Assembly: GCA_030432295.1 (NCBI GenBank)
Contig: JAUIHI010000009.1
Span: 62,001 to 126,000 of the forward strand
DNA length: 64,000 nucleotides
Direction of reading: 5' to 3'
Source: Anaerolineae bacterium
GTDB taxonomy: Bacteria > Chloroflexota > Anaerolineae > Caldilineales > Caldilineaceae
Shown here: positions 24,492 through 33,444 of the stretch, piece after piece
Layout of the letters: the number at the start of each line of letters is the position of its first letter
Numbering within the stretch: position 1 is the first letter of the stretch
Position numbers and translations under genes: made by a program
The notes under the pieces: generated by a model
What the model was told of the DNA's origin: nothing
What the model saw: the letters and a program-made list of their open reading frames with translations, nothing else
Databases searched by the model: none

Positions 24492-26732
24492 CTACTTCTC
24501 AAAGGGATACTCATACCAGTCCAACAGCCCCCGTTCCGCGGCCGCGCCGGCAAAGAGCACCAGCGACGAATATTTGTCCGCGAAGATGCGCCCGCCCCCT
24601 TCGCCCACAATCACAGCGCCGCAGGGATCGTAGAATTTCTTGCCGTGGGTGCGGCCCACCGGCCCGACCGTCAGCGCGGCGAAGGTGTTGGCCGCCACTT
24701 TCAAATAGCGGTCGTCGCCGGTGATGCGATGGGCGTAGGTCAGGGCTTCCAGCACGTGGGGGGTGGGCGCGGTCCGCTGCAGGGAGGGCAGCTCTTTGTA
24801 GAAGAAGATGCCGTCCGGCCCCAGGCAGTGTTCGATCAGATCGTCCATCACCTCCACAATCAGCCGCTTCACCCGCTCGTCGTCGTCGATGAGCAGATAG
24901 CGGGCAAAGGAGTTGACTGTCAGGGAAATCATAAAAGGCACACGGGGCATTGTGTGGCTGGTGTAGGGCGCCAGCAGCGCGCCGTATTCGTCCCGCCAGG
25001 CCAGGAAGAGTTCGATGAGCCGGGTGGCCTCGTCCCGCCAGCGGGTGTCGCCCGTGCCCAGCCACAGCCCCACCATCGCCCGCAGCGCCCAGCCCCCTTC
25101 CCGCACGGCAGTCTCCCCCGGCTGTTTCATCGCTGGCTGGTCCAGAATGCGCAGGATATTCTCCCCTACCGAAATCGCCGCGTCCAGCCCTTCCCGCCGC
25201 CCGGTCAAAAAGTAGTAGTCGAGAAAGCCTTCGGTCCACTCGTGGGAAGGGGTGCAGCGCCCGGTGGCGTGATAGGCCGTGTGGATGCGTAGCCCGCCGT
25301 TGATCAGCGGGTCCGGGTGGTGGTGGCAGAAGTCCACGTCCAGCCAATGGCGGGCACAGACCAGCGCGGAATCGAGCGCCCGGCGCTGGCCGCTCAGTCC
25401 GTAGTAGAGGGCGCAGGCGTGGGGCCGGTCGTATTCGTTGTTCACCCAGACAATCTCGCCGCCGCCCCGCCCCTGATCCGTATAGTTGGCGTCAGGCGCG
25501 TCGCCGAAGTGCATCATTCCCATCGCGCCGGGCCGTCCGTCGTGCAACTGATTGAGGAAAGTGAAGAGCTTGCCCGGCAGCTTCTCCGGGAAGAAAGTCT
25601 CCACCCACGGGTTGTTGGTCCGATACCACTCGGCGGGCAGCTGCGGGCGATCTGGCAACTGAAATTGCAGACTGCGGCTGCTGATCTCTTCCAGTGGCGT
25701 GTCCGGGCCGTGAAAGTGAAGGAGCAGCCGGTGGGTCTTGCCCATCCCCTGCAAAATGCGGGCCGCGGGCGCGGTGGCGGGATAGAGCCAGACTACCGCG
25801 CCCTCCTCATCCACGGCCAACCGTTTGGGGAAGTTCTGGTGGGCCTGATAAACGGAGAGCGCCACCCCGCCCCGAGCATCCCGCCAGTTGGTCCAGAAGT
25901 CGCCGTAGAAGCTGTCGATGAAATGCTCGTTGGATTGGTAGAGCAGTGTCTCCGCGTCCAGGTCCATGGACAATTGATCGGTGCTCTCCTGAATCCGGGT
26001 GCGGTAGTAGCCCTCGCCCAGGGCCAATTGGGGCGTGCCCTGGGCTTCTCCGCCGATAAAACCGAGAGAGAGAGAACGCAAATTGATCTCGGCGGCCTCT
26101 TCCGTGTGCAAAAACTGATGCTCCACTTCGATGTACGGTTTGCCCGCATAGGCAGTGATGCGCCCCCGAAATTCCATATAGCCGCTGCCGTCCATGCGTC
26201 GGTGTCGGCCAGAGACGAGAACCACCGCCACCAGCGGACCAGCCTCTTCCACTTCCAGCGTAACCGGGCCGGTTGTGGCGACGGTTGCGTCCTCCGTCGT
26301 CATATGAAAGCAGGTGAAAGGCGTGTGCCACTGGGGTTCGCCGTCGATCATCACTTCCCGCACAGGCCAGAAGCCTTCGCGCGGAATCAGGAAAGAGAGA
26401 GGGCCAGTCTCCACACGCACGCCCTCTTCTCCCTCAGAAATGGTCACACGCCGGGTGGCTGGCGGCGGCGAGTGTGCGGAATTGACGGCGAAGTGCAGGG
26501 TCTTGTCCCGATTGCCCGGCAGGTCCGGCTGAATGTGGGCCAGCAGCCACTTGATACTGCCGTCGGGCCAGTGGGCCAGCACCCGTTTCTGGGCGGGCAA
26601 TGGCATCAGCCCATCCCGGATGACCAGTTGGTCCGGGTCGGTCAAGCTGCTCTGGGCAAAAGGGATGCTGACCGTCACCGGCTCGCTGGCCCGGTCGAAG
26701 CGGGAGAGTTTTTCAAAGTAGAGGTTGTTCAT
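24492..26732 (-). CDS. Exo-rhamnogalacturonan-lyase-like protein (YetA/PcRGLX-type)
   Basis: A 746-residue protein. The N-terminal ~60 residues contain an A-x-W-P-D-G-S-I-K-W-L-L string (here AHWPDGSIKWLLAHIQ) characteristic of the RIFT-barrel domain of the PcRGLX/YetA family. The middle is beta-rich, and the C-terminal ~350 residues are helical with W-x-x-G and G-G-W-A-L-R repeats fitting an (alpha/alpha) barrel. The family includes enzymes cleaving rhamnogalacturonan chains. There is no signal peptide, so it may act on imported fragments. AGGAGATA precedes the ATG. It shares strand and spacing with the sulfatase, DUF6807 and transporter genes upstream. Substrate assignment is tentative. Confidence 0.65.
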   Translation of the reverse strand: MNNLYFEKLSRFDRASEPVTVSIPFAQSSLTDPDQLVIRDGLMPLPAQKRVLAHWPDGSIKWLLAHIQPDLPGNRDKTLHFAVNSAHSPPPATRRVTISEGEEGVRVETGPLSFLIPREGFWPVREVMIDGEPQWHTPFTCFHMTTEDATVATTGPVTLEVEEAGPLVAVVLVSGRHRRMDGSGYMEFRGRITAYAGKPYIEVEHQFLHTEEAAEINLRSLSLGFIGGEAQGTPQLALGEGYYRTRIQESTDQLSMDLDAETLLYQSNEHFIDSFYGDFWTNWRDARGGVALSVYQAHQNFPKRLAVDEEGAVVWLYPATAPAARILQGMGKTHRLLLHFHGPDTPLEEISSRSLQFQLPDRPQLPAEWYRTNNPWVETFFPEKLPGKLFTFLNQLHDGRPGAMGMMHFGDAPDANYTDQGRGGGEIVWVNNEYDRPHACALYYGLSGQRRALDSALVCARHWLDVDFCHHHPDPLINGGLRIHTAYHATGRCTPSHEWTEGFLDYYFLTGRREGLDAAISVGENILRILDQPAMKQPGETAVREGGWALRAMVGLWLGTGDTRWRDEATRLIELFLAWRDEYGALLAPYTSHTMPRVPFMISLTVNSFARYLLIDDDERVKRLIVEVMDDLIEHCLGPDGIFFYKELPSLQRTAPTPHVLEALTYAHRITGDDRYLKVAANTFAALTVGPVGRTHGKKFYDPCGAVIVGEGGGRIFADKYSSLVLFAGAAAERGLLDWYEYPFEK

Positions 26733-26767
26733 CGGCTATCTCCTGGGGGAAAGGAAGAACAAGAATA

Positions 26768-26893
26768 GAACGCGGACGACGCGGATTTGGCTGATTTGCG
26801 CGGATTATTTTCTGGTTCGCAATAAATGTAAGATCGCACGCTGATTTTTGGATGAATCCGTGTGCATCCGCCCGATCCGTGTTATCCGCGTTC
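26768..26893. repeat. Imperfect long palindrome overlapping the sulfatase stop codon
   Basis: The arms ~26768-26805 and 26856-26893 (GAACGCGGA...GCGGAT) pair over 38 bases at roughly 70 percent. The right arm encodes the last residues and TAA of the sulfatase gene that ends at 26882. The sequence resembles the GCGGAT/GCAGAT units of 29389-29460 and 59584-59658. Confidence 0.65.
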
Positions 26894-28351
26894 CATCTGC
26901 TGTGCAAACCAGGCCACCCGTTCGGCTCGCTGGCGTTGCGCGTCGGGATCGGCGGGCCTGTAGACGTTTTCTCCGGCAATGATCGGCGCTGCTTCGTCCA
27001 GATGCACCGGGCTGGGCTGGTCGAACAACGCCCAGTCCAGCAGGCGATCTCGCAGGTCGGCAATCTCCACCTGACAGGCCGGATCGTGGAAGCGATTGTC
27101 CAGTTCCAGCGGATCACTTTGTAGATCGAAAAAGAGCGACTGGTCGGGGTACGCGGTCAGTAGCAGTTTGCGCGTCCGAGTGCGGGCCATATATTCGTGG
27201 CCCCCGCCTGACTCAGCGAAGATCACCTGTCGGTCGATGCCGTCGGTCAAGTCCGCGCCAGCCCAGCTTTTCGGCGCGTCACAGCCCGCCCAGCCCAGCA
27301 GCGTCGGCGCCACGTCCAGGCTGTTGACCAGTTCCTCCGACACCTCTCCCGCCCGTGCCTGTCCAGGAAACTTCACAATCAGCGGCACTTTGACCAGCGG
27401 GTCGTACATCCGGTTGCCTTTGAGCAGCAGGTGATGGAAGCCCAGATATTCGCCGTGATCGCTGTTGTAGACGACGAGGGTATTGTCATACAGCCCCTTC
27501 GCTTTGAGCAGATCGAGCATCCGCCCCACCTGAAAATCGATGTGGGAAATGGTGGCGTAGTAGTAGGCCATCACTCGGCGCAGGGCCGCTTCGGTCAGGG
27601 CGGTGTTGTCGAAATAGCCTGGGCGGAAAGCCAAATCAGCGGGCAGACAGGCGTCGGTCCAGCCGGGTAGGAGGGTCAGGGCGTCGGGATCGTACATCCG
27701 GCTCCAGGGCGCAGGCGGGTCGAATGGGTGATGTGGTTTGATGAAACTCGCCATCAGCAGGTGGCCGCCGTCGTCCCAACCGTTCAACCCCTCCAGCGCA
27801 CGGTCGCCGATCCACGTCGTCGAATGGTGGGCCTCGTCCAGGTCTGATTCCAGCGCGCCGAAATTCTGCCAGTAGTCGTCGGGCGCTTGCTGGCGAAACT
27901 CCCGCTCCTGGTCCACCAGATCGATCCGGTTTCCCAGTCCTTCAGCCCGCAGCCAGGCGTGATAGTCGTCCTCGTAACGGCCTGCTCCGTTCTGCTCGGC
28001 CAGTTGCATCCGCTCAAAGCCCACGTCCGCATAAGTCGGTGTGAAGTGCATTTTGCCCACCGCCGCGGTGCGATAGCCGCTGGCCCGCAACACTTTGGGA
28101 AAGGTGGGCAGCCCCGCGGGGATTGTGCAGTGGTTGCTGCCGCCCAGATGCTGGCGGGGATAGAGGCTGGTCAGGAAGGAGTAGCGGGAGGGGGTGCAGA
28201 CGGGATAGGGGCAGAAGCTGTTGTCATAGCGCACGCCATCCGCGGCCAGAGTGTCGATGTGGGGCGTGCGCACGTCCGGGTTACCGTACGCGCCGATGCA
28301 GTCCTGGCGGTGCTGGTCGGCCTGAATGATAAGAATATTGGGACGGGTCAT
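26882..28351 (-). CDS. Type I sulfatase
   Basis: A 489-residue sulfatase with RPNILIIQADQHRQDCIGAY at the start, formylglycine motif C52-T-P-S-R56, G-K-M-H-F-T-P and N-S-D-H-G-E-Y-L-G-F-H. It has no signal peptide. The ATG at 28351 is preferred over an in-frame TTG eight codons upstream, because the family normally begins within two residues of R-P-N-I-L. It lies between the lyase-like gene and the DUF6807 gene in the long minus-strand run, pointing to a sulfated, possibly pectin- or algal-type glycan. The C-terminus M-E-R-G comes from a repeat arm. Confidence 0.9.
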   Translation of the reverse strand: MTRPNILIIQADQHRQDCIGAYGNPDVRTPHIDTLAADGVRYDNSFCPYPVCTPSRYSFLTSLYPRQHLGGSNHCTIPAGLPTFPKVLRASGYRTAAVGKMHFTPTYADVGFERMQLAEQNGAGRYEDDYHAWLRAEGLGNRIDLVDQEREFRQQAPDDYWQNFGALESDLDEAHHSTTWIGDRALEGLNGWDDGGHLLMASFIKPHHPFDPPAPWSRMYDPDALTLLPGWTDACLPADLAFRPGYFDNTALTEAALRRVMAYYYATISHIDFQVGRMLDLLKAKGLYDNTLVVYNSDHGEYLGFHHLLLKGNRMYDPLVKVPLIVKFPGQARAGEVSEELVNSLDVAPTLLGWAGCDAPKSWAGADLTDGIDRQVIFAESGGGHEYMARTRTRKLLLTAYPDQSLFFDLQSDPLELDNRFHDPACQVEIADLRDRLLDWALFDQPSPVHLDEAAPIIAGENVYRPADPDAQRQRAERVAWFAQQMERG

Positions 28352-28385
28352 TGGGGGATTCTCTTCGCTGTGCAATAAGGGAGAA

Positions 28386-28516
28386 GACCAGCGCCGGTTG
28401 AGTAGGCGGTGCTGTTTCCCGCCGTATCGAAACCTAGCGGGTACACCCTCAATACTGGTATTACCCGTTCGCTTGATTTCGATACGCTTCGCTACTCAAT
28501 CAGCGCTCACTGGTCC
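28386..28516. repeat. Long palindromic element, GGACCAGTGAGCGC family, copy 1
   Basis: The ends GACCAGCGCC...GGTTGAGTAG and ...CTACTCAATCAGCGC...TGGTCC are complementary, and an inner CGTATCGAAA pairs with TTTCGATACG. A second, larger copy is at 42392-42560. This copy fills the gap between DUF6807 and the sulfatase. Confidence 0.75.
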
Positions 28517-28524
28517 GGTCAACT

Positions 28525-29337
28525 CTATAAGTGTTTGGCAACCAGCCCGTCGATCTCCGCCACCGACCGGCTGCCGTCATAGGCCAGGACGGTCTGGGCC
28601 AGGGCGAAGGATTTGCCCGGCTGCAAGCGGACCGACTGATGACGCAAGGGATTGTAGACGTGACAGCCGTAGTCCCGCGTAAACCAGGGGCAGGGCTGGC
28701 TGCGGGGCAGGAGCACGACGCCCGCTGTCTGGCCGTTGCCTGCACTGCCTTCGATAGCCAGCCAGGGAGAGTCGCTGTCAAAACAGGCAGCTTCGCCCAC
28801 TCCGCCTGCGTCGTTGCGGATGACGCCACCAAACGGCGTTTCCCAATGGGGTGGGACGCGCAGGGCCAGCCCGGCCTCTTTGGTCTGGCCGAGGGTGACG
28901 GGCCGGTCCGGCGCAGAGAATTCTGAATACCAGTCCACCCGGCTGCCATCCCCGGTGGCACTCAACCGGATCGTGCGCTGCTCGCTGAGTAGGGGCGTGC
29001 CGTCCGCCGTCTCCCAGATGACTTCGTGGGCAAAGATGACGCCGTCCTCCTCAACCCCAGGCAAGAGTTCCGCCAGCGGAGCGCGGTTCGTCTGCCGGTG
29101 GCGGGGCTTGCCGAAGCTGCCCGCGTTCCACAGGTCGTGGCCGTCGATTTCCAGCCCGGCCCAGATGCCCTGGTGGTGGGGGTGATCCGGTGGGGCTTCC
29201 TGGATGACGAGGACGCCACCGGGTGTGTAAAGGGGAAATACATACGAGCGCAGTTCGTTGGCGTTGTAGCCGCCGACAAGTTTGCCGTCGGCCAGCACCC
29301 ACCAGCGGTTGTTGTAGAAGCGGGTTTCGTAGGGCAT
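28525..29337 (-). CDS. DUF6807 / PmoA-like family protein
   Basis: A 270-residue beta-sandwich protein. The string D51-H-P-H-H-Q-G57 followed by I-W-A-G and the later N-x-G-x-F-G are the hallmarks of the DUF6807 ('PmoA family') proteins. The family name is historical and does not imply methane oxidation. These are common in polysaccharide-degrading loci beside sulfatases and hydrolases, and their reaction is unknown. The start is ATG at 29337. A repeat (29389-29460) separates it from the 861-residue gene upstream. Confidence 0.75.
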   Translation of the reverse strand: MPYETRFYNNRWWVLADGKLVGGYNANELRSYVFPLYTPGGVLVIQEAPPDHPHHQGIWAGLEIDGHDLWNAGSFGKPRHRQTNRAPLAELLPGVEEDGVIFAHEVIWETADGTPLLSEQRTIRLSATGDGSRVDWYSEFSAPDRPVTLGQTKEAGLALRVPPHWETPFGGVIRNDAGGVGEAACFDSDSPWLAIEGSAGNGQTAGVVLLPRSQPCPWFTRDYGCHVYNPLRHQSVRLQPGKSFALAQTVLAYDGSRSVAEIDGLVAKHL

Positions 29338-29388
29338 TAGAGATTCTCACAAGTTCGGAGGGTAGATGTAGCGACAGAGAATAAAAAA

Positions 29389-29460
29389 GGACGCAGATAA
29401 ACGCTGATAGACGCTGATCCAGAGACAAAAATCCGCGTGCATCTGCGTTTATCTGCGTCC
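29389..29460. repeat. Palindrome, GGACGCAGATAAACGC family
   Basis: The arms 29389-29418 and 29431-29460 pair over 30 bp with about five mismatches. It is the intergenic sibling of the element inserted in the U32 gene (59584-59658). Confidence 0.85.
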
Positions 29461-29469
29461 CGCTTCTCC

Positions 29470-32055
29470 CTACGAAAAGTCCAGCCGCACCAGCAAGTCC
29501 ATAAACTGGAGTTCCATCTTTTCGTCGCCCAATTTCATCTGAGCGTAGGGGCTGTCGTAGTGGGCGAAGCCGGTGATGGGCTGCTCCCGCTCGTTGACCA
29601 GCAGAGGACCCTCCCAGGCAAAGTCTATGCTCTCCCCGCGCAGGGTATCGGCCTGGACAGACAACCCGGAGAGACGCACATCCAGCGCCAGTACTTTGGC
29701 CTGGAAATCGGCAAAGCTGCCATCGATGGCGGCCCGGCCCATCTGCACCAGCCAGCCATTTTCGTGGCCGTAGGAGCGCAACTCCTGATAGGCGCTCTTC
29801 CCCTGCTTCGTCAATTCGATGCCCTGGCCCGCGGTAATCGCCAGATAGCCGTCGCCGACTTTGGCGAAAGCCCAGCCCCCTTCCAGCGCCCATTCGTCAA
29901 AGGCGTAGGTGGGGAAATAGGCGTGGGTGAAGCCCAACCAGTCGTCGGCAGGCAGATTGTGGATGGAGACCAGCACATCCTTCCACTGGGCCGTGCGGGG
30001 CAGAACCACATTGCCGTGCCAGAAGTTGGGGCGATGGGAGCCTTCTTCGTTGATGCAGGGCGGGTGGGTGACAAAGACGACAGCCTCCGGGCCGAGGGTG
30101 GCCTGCCAGATGTGCTGCTGGTAGCCGGGCTGGCCCGGTTGCCAGTCCTGGGCCGAGGCCAGCATATAGTCCGGCGTCTTGTACGTGACTTTGTTGATCT
30201 CCCAGTCGCCCTCGGCCACATCGCACCACTGCTCCAGCGTGCCGATGTGACGCTCCCGGCTCCAGATTTCCTCTGCCGGGTCCAGGGTGATGGCTTCGAT
30301 TACCGGCGGCAGCAGATAGCCGACCGCGCAGGCCAGACTGACTGTGCCCACGATGTGATCGTTGAAGATGCCCGTGCCCCAGAGCAGCCGGGAGATGCCG
30401 GAGGTCGGCTCCAGGTATCCGCCTTTGAGGAAGGGGGTGTAGCTGCGCCCGTGGGTGGAGCCAAAGACGCCTTTGTAGGAGTTGACGGCCAGATTGAAGA
30501 GCAGTTTGTCGAGGACGACCGTCGCCAGTTCCCGCAATTCGTCGTTCTCGGCCAGATCGGCCAGATGGGAGAGAGCCAGCACATCTTCCTCAAAATAGGT
30601 GTTGGAATCCCACTCGCGAAAGCCGCCCCTGGCCCGTTTGCGCAGCCAGGAGAGGGCCATCCGTTCGCCCTTTTCCCGGTGCTCCTCGCCGCTCATCCCC
30701 GCGTTCGTGAAAGTCTCGTCGGGCAGCAATTGCCCGGCCAGCACTTCGCAGGTGTGGAAGAGAATCTGGTGATTCTCCGACCAGAAGCACATGGCGTCGC
30801 TGCCCGGCTCGTCCATCCAATAGCGGAAGTTGAGAAAGCACGCCTGGAGTGGATCGACCAATTCCTGGGGAAAGCCGGGGGTCTCAATGTAGCGCCCGAC
30901 CATTCCCAGCAGACCCACCAGATAGAAGTCGCTGCAATCGGCCCGGCGGTTGACCATCGCGATTGTGTCGAGGATCGGCTTCTGGTCGACCAGATCGAAC
31001 CAGCCCAACTCCATTTTGGCGATCTCGGAGAAGACGTTGACGCCCCACTGGGCCGCGGCTTTCAGGGCCTCTTCCCGCCGTTCGGGGTAGGTTCCATAGC
31101 GTTCAGCGGAATATTTGTGATTACCCACAATACGCAGGGGAAGAAAGCGCTCGACCCGCAGCCCCCGTTCGTAATAGTCTGTGGGATGGGGGAAGAGCAT
31201 CACTTCGTATTCGCCGGGCGGGAATTGATAGGTAATGCCCAGGTTCTGTTCCTGGAGTTCCCTGCCGTTGGTGTGATGTTCGGAGTAGATGCGGCCATCC
31301 TTGTGGCGCAGACGCAGGGCGAAATTGTCTTTGGCGGGTTCGCCCTGCGGCCAATGGACGACGATATTCTGGTCCCGGGTGTAGATGTCCTGGGTCAGAT
31401 AGGCTGCGGCAAAGAGAGCCTCCAATTTTTTGCGCCGGGTTTCCGATTGAACCGTCGTGGGCAGGGAGATGCTCAGGTCTGCCCCGTCGAGATGGAGCGC
31501 CATCACATACGGACATTCGCGCACGGCCACGCCCTCAAAACGGACCAGCACTTCGTTGAGTCCTGCTTGCAGCGCCAGTGTGCAGGTGGAATGGCCGGGC
31601 AACTGGTGATGGAAATGTTCCACCCGGTGGACGTGAACGCCGTTGAGCCAGATATCGCCGGGTCCGTTGGTGGTGAGGGTTGCGGTCACATCCTGCGCGC
31701 TGAGACTTTCAACTGTGCAATAGGCCCAGGTGTGCAGGTGGTGGCAGGTGTGATGGAAGACTGACCGATCCACAAAGTGGTCATCCTCGGCCCGGTATAT
31801 CTGCCAGGTAAGCTCAGTTTCGCCGCCAAAGGGGGCAAATTTCAGCAACTCGGCGGGAGCAGCAGAAAGACCCGTCTCCGTGTGGTAGCGGTGGCGGGCA
31901 ATCTGAGATTTGAAATCAGCGCCGGGAAAGTCGTCCAGATTGGGAACGGGGGAAGCCAGTGGGCCAGCCACCAGCCAGTGATGGATATACCCATTTTGCA
32001 GCGCATACTCCAACTGCAAAAGGGACGGTTCTTCGACGGTTTTTACATTCGTCAT
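29470..32055 (-). CDS. Unrecognised 861-residue protein, possibly carbohydrate-active
   Basis: I do not recognise this protein. The first ~330 residues are beta-rich with Y-I-H-H-W-L-V-A-G-P-L near residue 23 and G-D-I-W-L-N-G-V near 150, resembling sandwich domains that precede catalytic modules. The middle (~340-600) has many Trp and helix-type repeats (E-L-G-W-F, W-S-E-N-H-Q-I-L-F-H, R-E-W-D-S-N-T-Y) like an (alpha/alpha) toroid of lyases or hydrolases. The last part is beta-rich again. W-S-E-N-H-Q and H-G-R-S-Y could be active-site strings. No signal peptide is seen. It lies between the oligosaccharide transporter genes and DUF6807/sulfatase, so a glycan lyase or hydrolase role is the simplest inference. 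Confidence 0.6.
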   Translation of the reverse strand: MTNVKTVEEPSLLQLEYALQNGYIHHWLVAGPLASPVPNLDDFPGADFKSQIARHRYHTETGLSAAPAELLKFAPFGGETELTWQIYRAEDDHFVDRSVFHHTCHHLHTWAYCTVESLSAQDVTATLTTNGPGDIWLNGVHVHRVEHFHHQLPGHSTCTLALQAGLNEVLVRFEGVAVRECPYVMALHLDGADLSISLPTTVQSETRRKKLEALFAAAYLTQDIYTRDQNIVVHWPQGEPAKDNFALRLRHKDGRIYSEHHTNGRELQEQNLGITYQFPPGEYEVMLFPHPTDYYERGLRVERFLPLRIVGNHKYSAERYGTYPERREEALKAAAQWGVNVFSEIAKMELGWFDLVDQKPILDTIAMVNRRADCSDFYLVGLLGMVGRYIETPGFPQELVDPLQACFLNFRYWMDEPGSDAMCFWSENHQILFHTCEVLAGQLLPDETFTNAGMSGEEHREKGERMALSWLRKRARGGFREWDSNTYFEEDVLALSHLADLAENDELRELATVVLDKLLFNLAVNSYKGVFGSTHGRSYTPFLKGGYLEPTSGISRLLWGTGIFNDHIVGTVSLACAVGYLLPPVIEAITLDPAEEIWSRERHIGTLEQWCDVAEGDWEINKVTYKTPDYMLASAQDWQPGQPGYQQHIWQATLGPEAVVFVTHPPCINEEGSHRPNFWHGNVVLPRTAQWKDVLVSIHNLPADDWLGFTHAYFPTYAFDEWALEGGWAFAKVGDGYLAITAGQGIELTKQGKSAYQELRSYGHENGWLVQMGRAAIDGSFADFQAKVLALDVRLSGLSVQADTLRGESIDFAWEGPLLVNEREQPITGFAHYDSPYAQMKLGDEKMELQFMDLLVRLDFS

Positions 32056-32121
32056 AATAGAGTGAACACCTTAGAATTGCATGAAAGTTGAATCGGGTCT
32101 GTTCATTTTGATTTGGACTGT

Positions 32122-32173
32122 GGCGTAAGCACGCCCACGTGCGGCCTGGACCGGTACGCGGGCGTGCTCACGC
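32122..32173. repeat. Palindrome, AGCACGCCCACGTG family
   Basis: The arms ~32122-32140 and 32156-32173 (GGCGTAAGCACGCCC / GGGCGTGCTCACGCC) pair with few mismatches. It lies between the permease and the 861-residue gene, and a larger relative is at 62538-62605. Confidence 0.8.
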
Positions 32174-32203
32174 CTTCAGATCATTTGAACCCACCGATTT
32201 GAA

Positions 32204-33415
32204 TTAAAGAGCGTAGGGATCCGCAGCGTCGCGCAGGCCATCGCCGACAAAATTGAAGGCCAGCACCGCAATCACCACAGCCAGGCCGGGCATGAGCAGC
32301 CAGGGCGCGGTGGCAACAGCCCGCAGATTCTGGGATTCCTGCAAGAGCACGCCCCAACTGATCACCGGCGGACGCAGACCCAATCCGAGAAAGCTGAGGG
32401 CTGTTTCGGCCAGAATCACGCTGGGAATGCTCAGCGTCAGCGACGCGATGATGTGGCTCGTGAACGAGGGAACCATATGCCGGAAGATAATGCGCATTTC
32501 GCTGGAGCCGCCGAGTTTGGCAGCCAGGACAAAATCTTCCTCGCGCAGGGAGAGGAAGCGCCCACGCACCACACGGGCCAGGCCAGTCCAGCCAATCAGC
32601 GAGAGCAGAACGGTAATGGCAAAGTACATGCGCAGGGGCGACCACTCCTTGGGCACGGCTGCGCTCAAACCCATCCACAGAGGGATAGTGGGAATGGAAC
32701 GGAAAAACTCAATCACACGCTGGATAATTGTGTCCCAGATGCCGCCGTAATAGCCGGAAATGCCCCCAAAAAAGATGCCCAGGGCCAGACTGAGCAAAAT
32801 ACCCACCAGACCGACAGACATGGAAATGCGTGTGCCATAGACAATCCGCGAGAACATATCACGGCCCAAACGATCGCCGCCCAGGGGAAAGAAGGCCGCG
32901 TTTGGATCCAGCGGGCCGAAGAGATGGCGGTCCATTTCGAACAGACCCCAGAATTTGGTTGGCTTTCCCACCGTAAAAAAGCCCAGCGGATACATCGTTT
33001 CTTCATCGGGCACAAAAACCATGCGCATGGTTTCCATGTCGCGCTCGGATTTCAACCCATAGACGAAGGGGCGCAGATGGAATGTGCCCGACGAATCGAT
33101 AAAGTGAATGCCCTGAGGGGGCGCATAGGCATATTTTTCGTCGTAGATATTGGGGTCGGCAGGTGCGATAAATTCGCTGAAGATCGCCACCAGATAGAGG
33201 ATCACCAACAGCCCAAGGGAGGCCATCGCCATTTTGTGACGACGAAAACGCCACCAGGTCAACTGCCATTGGGTGGCCGTATAAATCTTGTCCCCCTGAT
33301 CTTCCAGATAGCTCAATGCCAGGGGTGGTTCAATGTCTTCATCTACGGTTGTGCTAAAGAGTGCATTTCCTACAGGAGGGGATGCGGGACGCGGCTTGTT
33401 GATTTCCTGTGCCAT
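32204..33415 (-). CDS. Peptide/oligosaccharide ABC permease, DppC type (set 1)
   Basis: A 403-residue permease with an ~60-residue cytoplasmic N-terminus, a first span around 64-83 and five C-terminal spans. The EAA loop includes F-V-L-A-A-K-L-G-G-S-S-E-M-R-I-I-F-R-H. An unusually long periplasmic segment (~85-185) contains I-H-F-I-D-S-S-G and H-L-F-G-P-L-D-P before the usual G-x-D-R-L-G-R-D-M-F-S-R. Ordinary DppC proteins are ~300 residues, so this is an extended subfamily seen again in set 2. The gene ends the transporter run and overlaps nothing. Confidence 0.88.
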   Translation of the reverse strand: MAQEINKPRPASPPVGNALFSTTVDEDIEPPLALSYLEDQGDKIYTATQWQLTWWRFRRHKMAMASLGLLVILYLVAIFSEFIAPADPNIYDEKYAYAPPQGIHFIDSSGTFHLRPFVYGLKSERDMETMRMVFVPDEETMYPLGFFTVGKPTKFWGLFEMDRHLFGPLDPNAAFFPLGGDRLGRDMFSRIVYGTRISMSVGLVGILLSLALGIFFGGISGYYGGIWDTIIQRVIEFFRSIPTIPLWMGLSAAVPKEWSPLRMYFAITVLLSLIGWTGLARVVRGRFLSLREEDFVLAAKLGGSSEMRIIFRHMVPSFTSHIIASLTLSIPSVILAETALSFLGLGLRPPVISWGVLLQESQNLRAVATAPWLLMPGLAVVIAVLAFNFVGDGLRDAADPYAL

Positions 33416-33444
33416 AATCAGTCCTTCCGGCAGCTTTCTGGCCG

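Noticed and set aside
25317-26768. Long plus-strand frame opposite the lyase-like gene
   Set aside because: Antisense shadow of a 746-residue conserved gene, with no ribosome site and no family resemblance.
28525-29337. PmoA as a methane mono-oxygenase subunit
   Set aside because: The protein is soluble and carries the D-H-P-H-H motif of DUF6807; it has no membrane spans or copper-site pattern of true PmoA.
29437-31764. 775-codon plus-strand frame
   Set aside because: It lies opposite the 861-residue gene. The minus-strand protein has better composition, a start near an AAGGTG-like site, and operon context.
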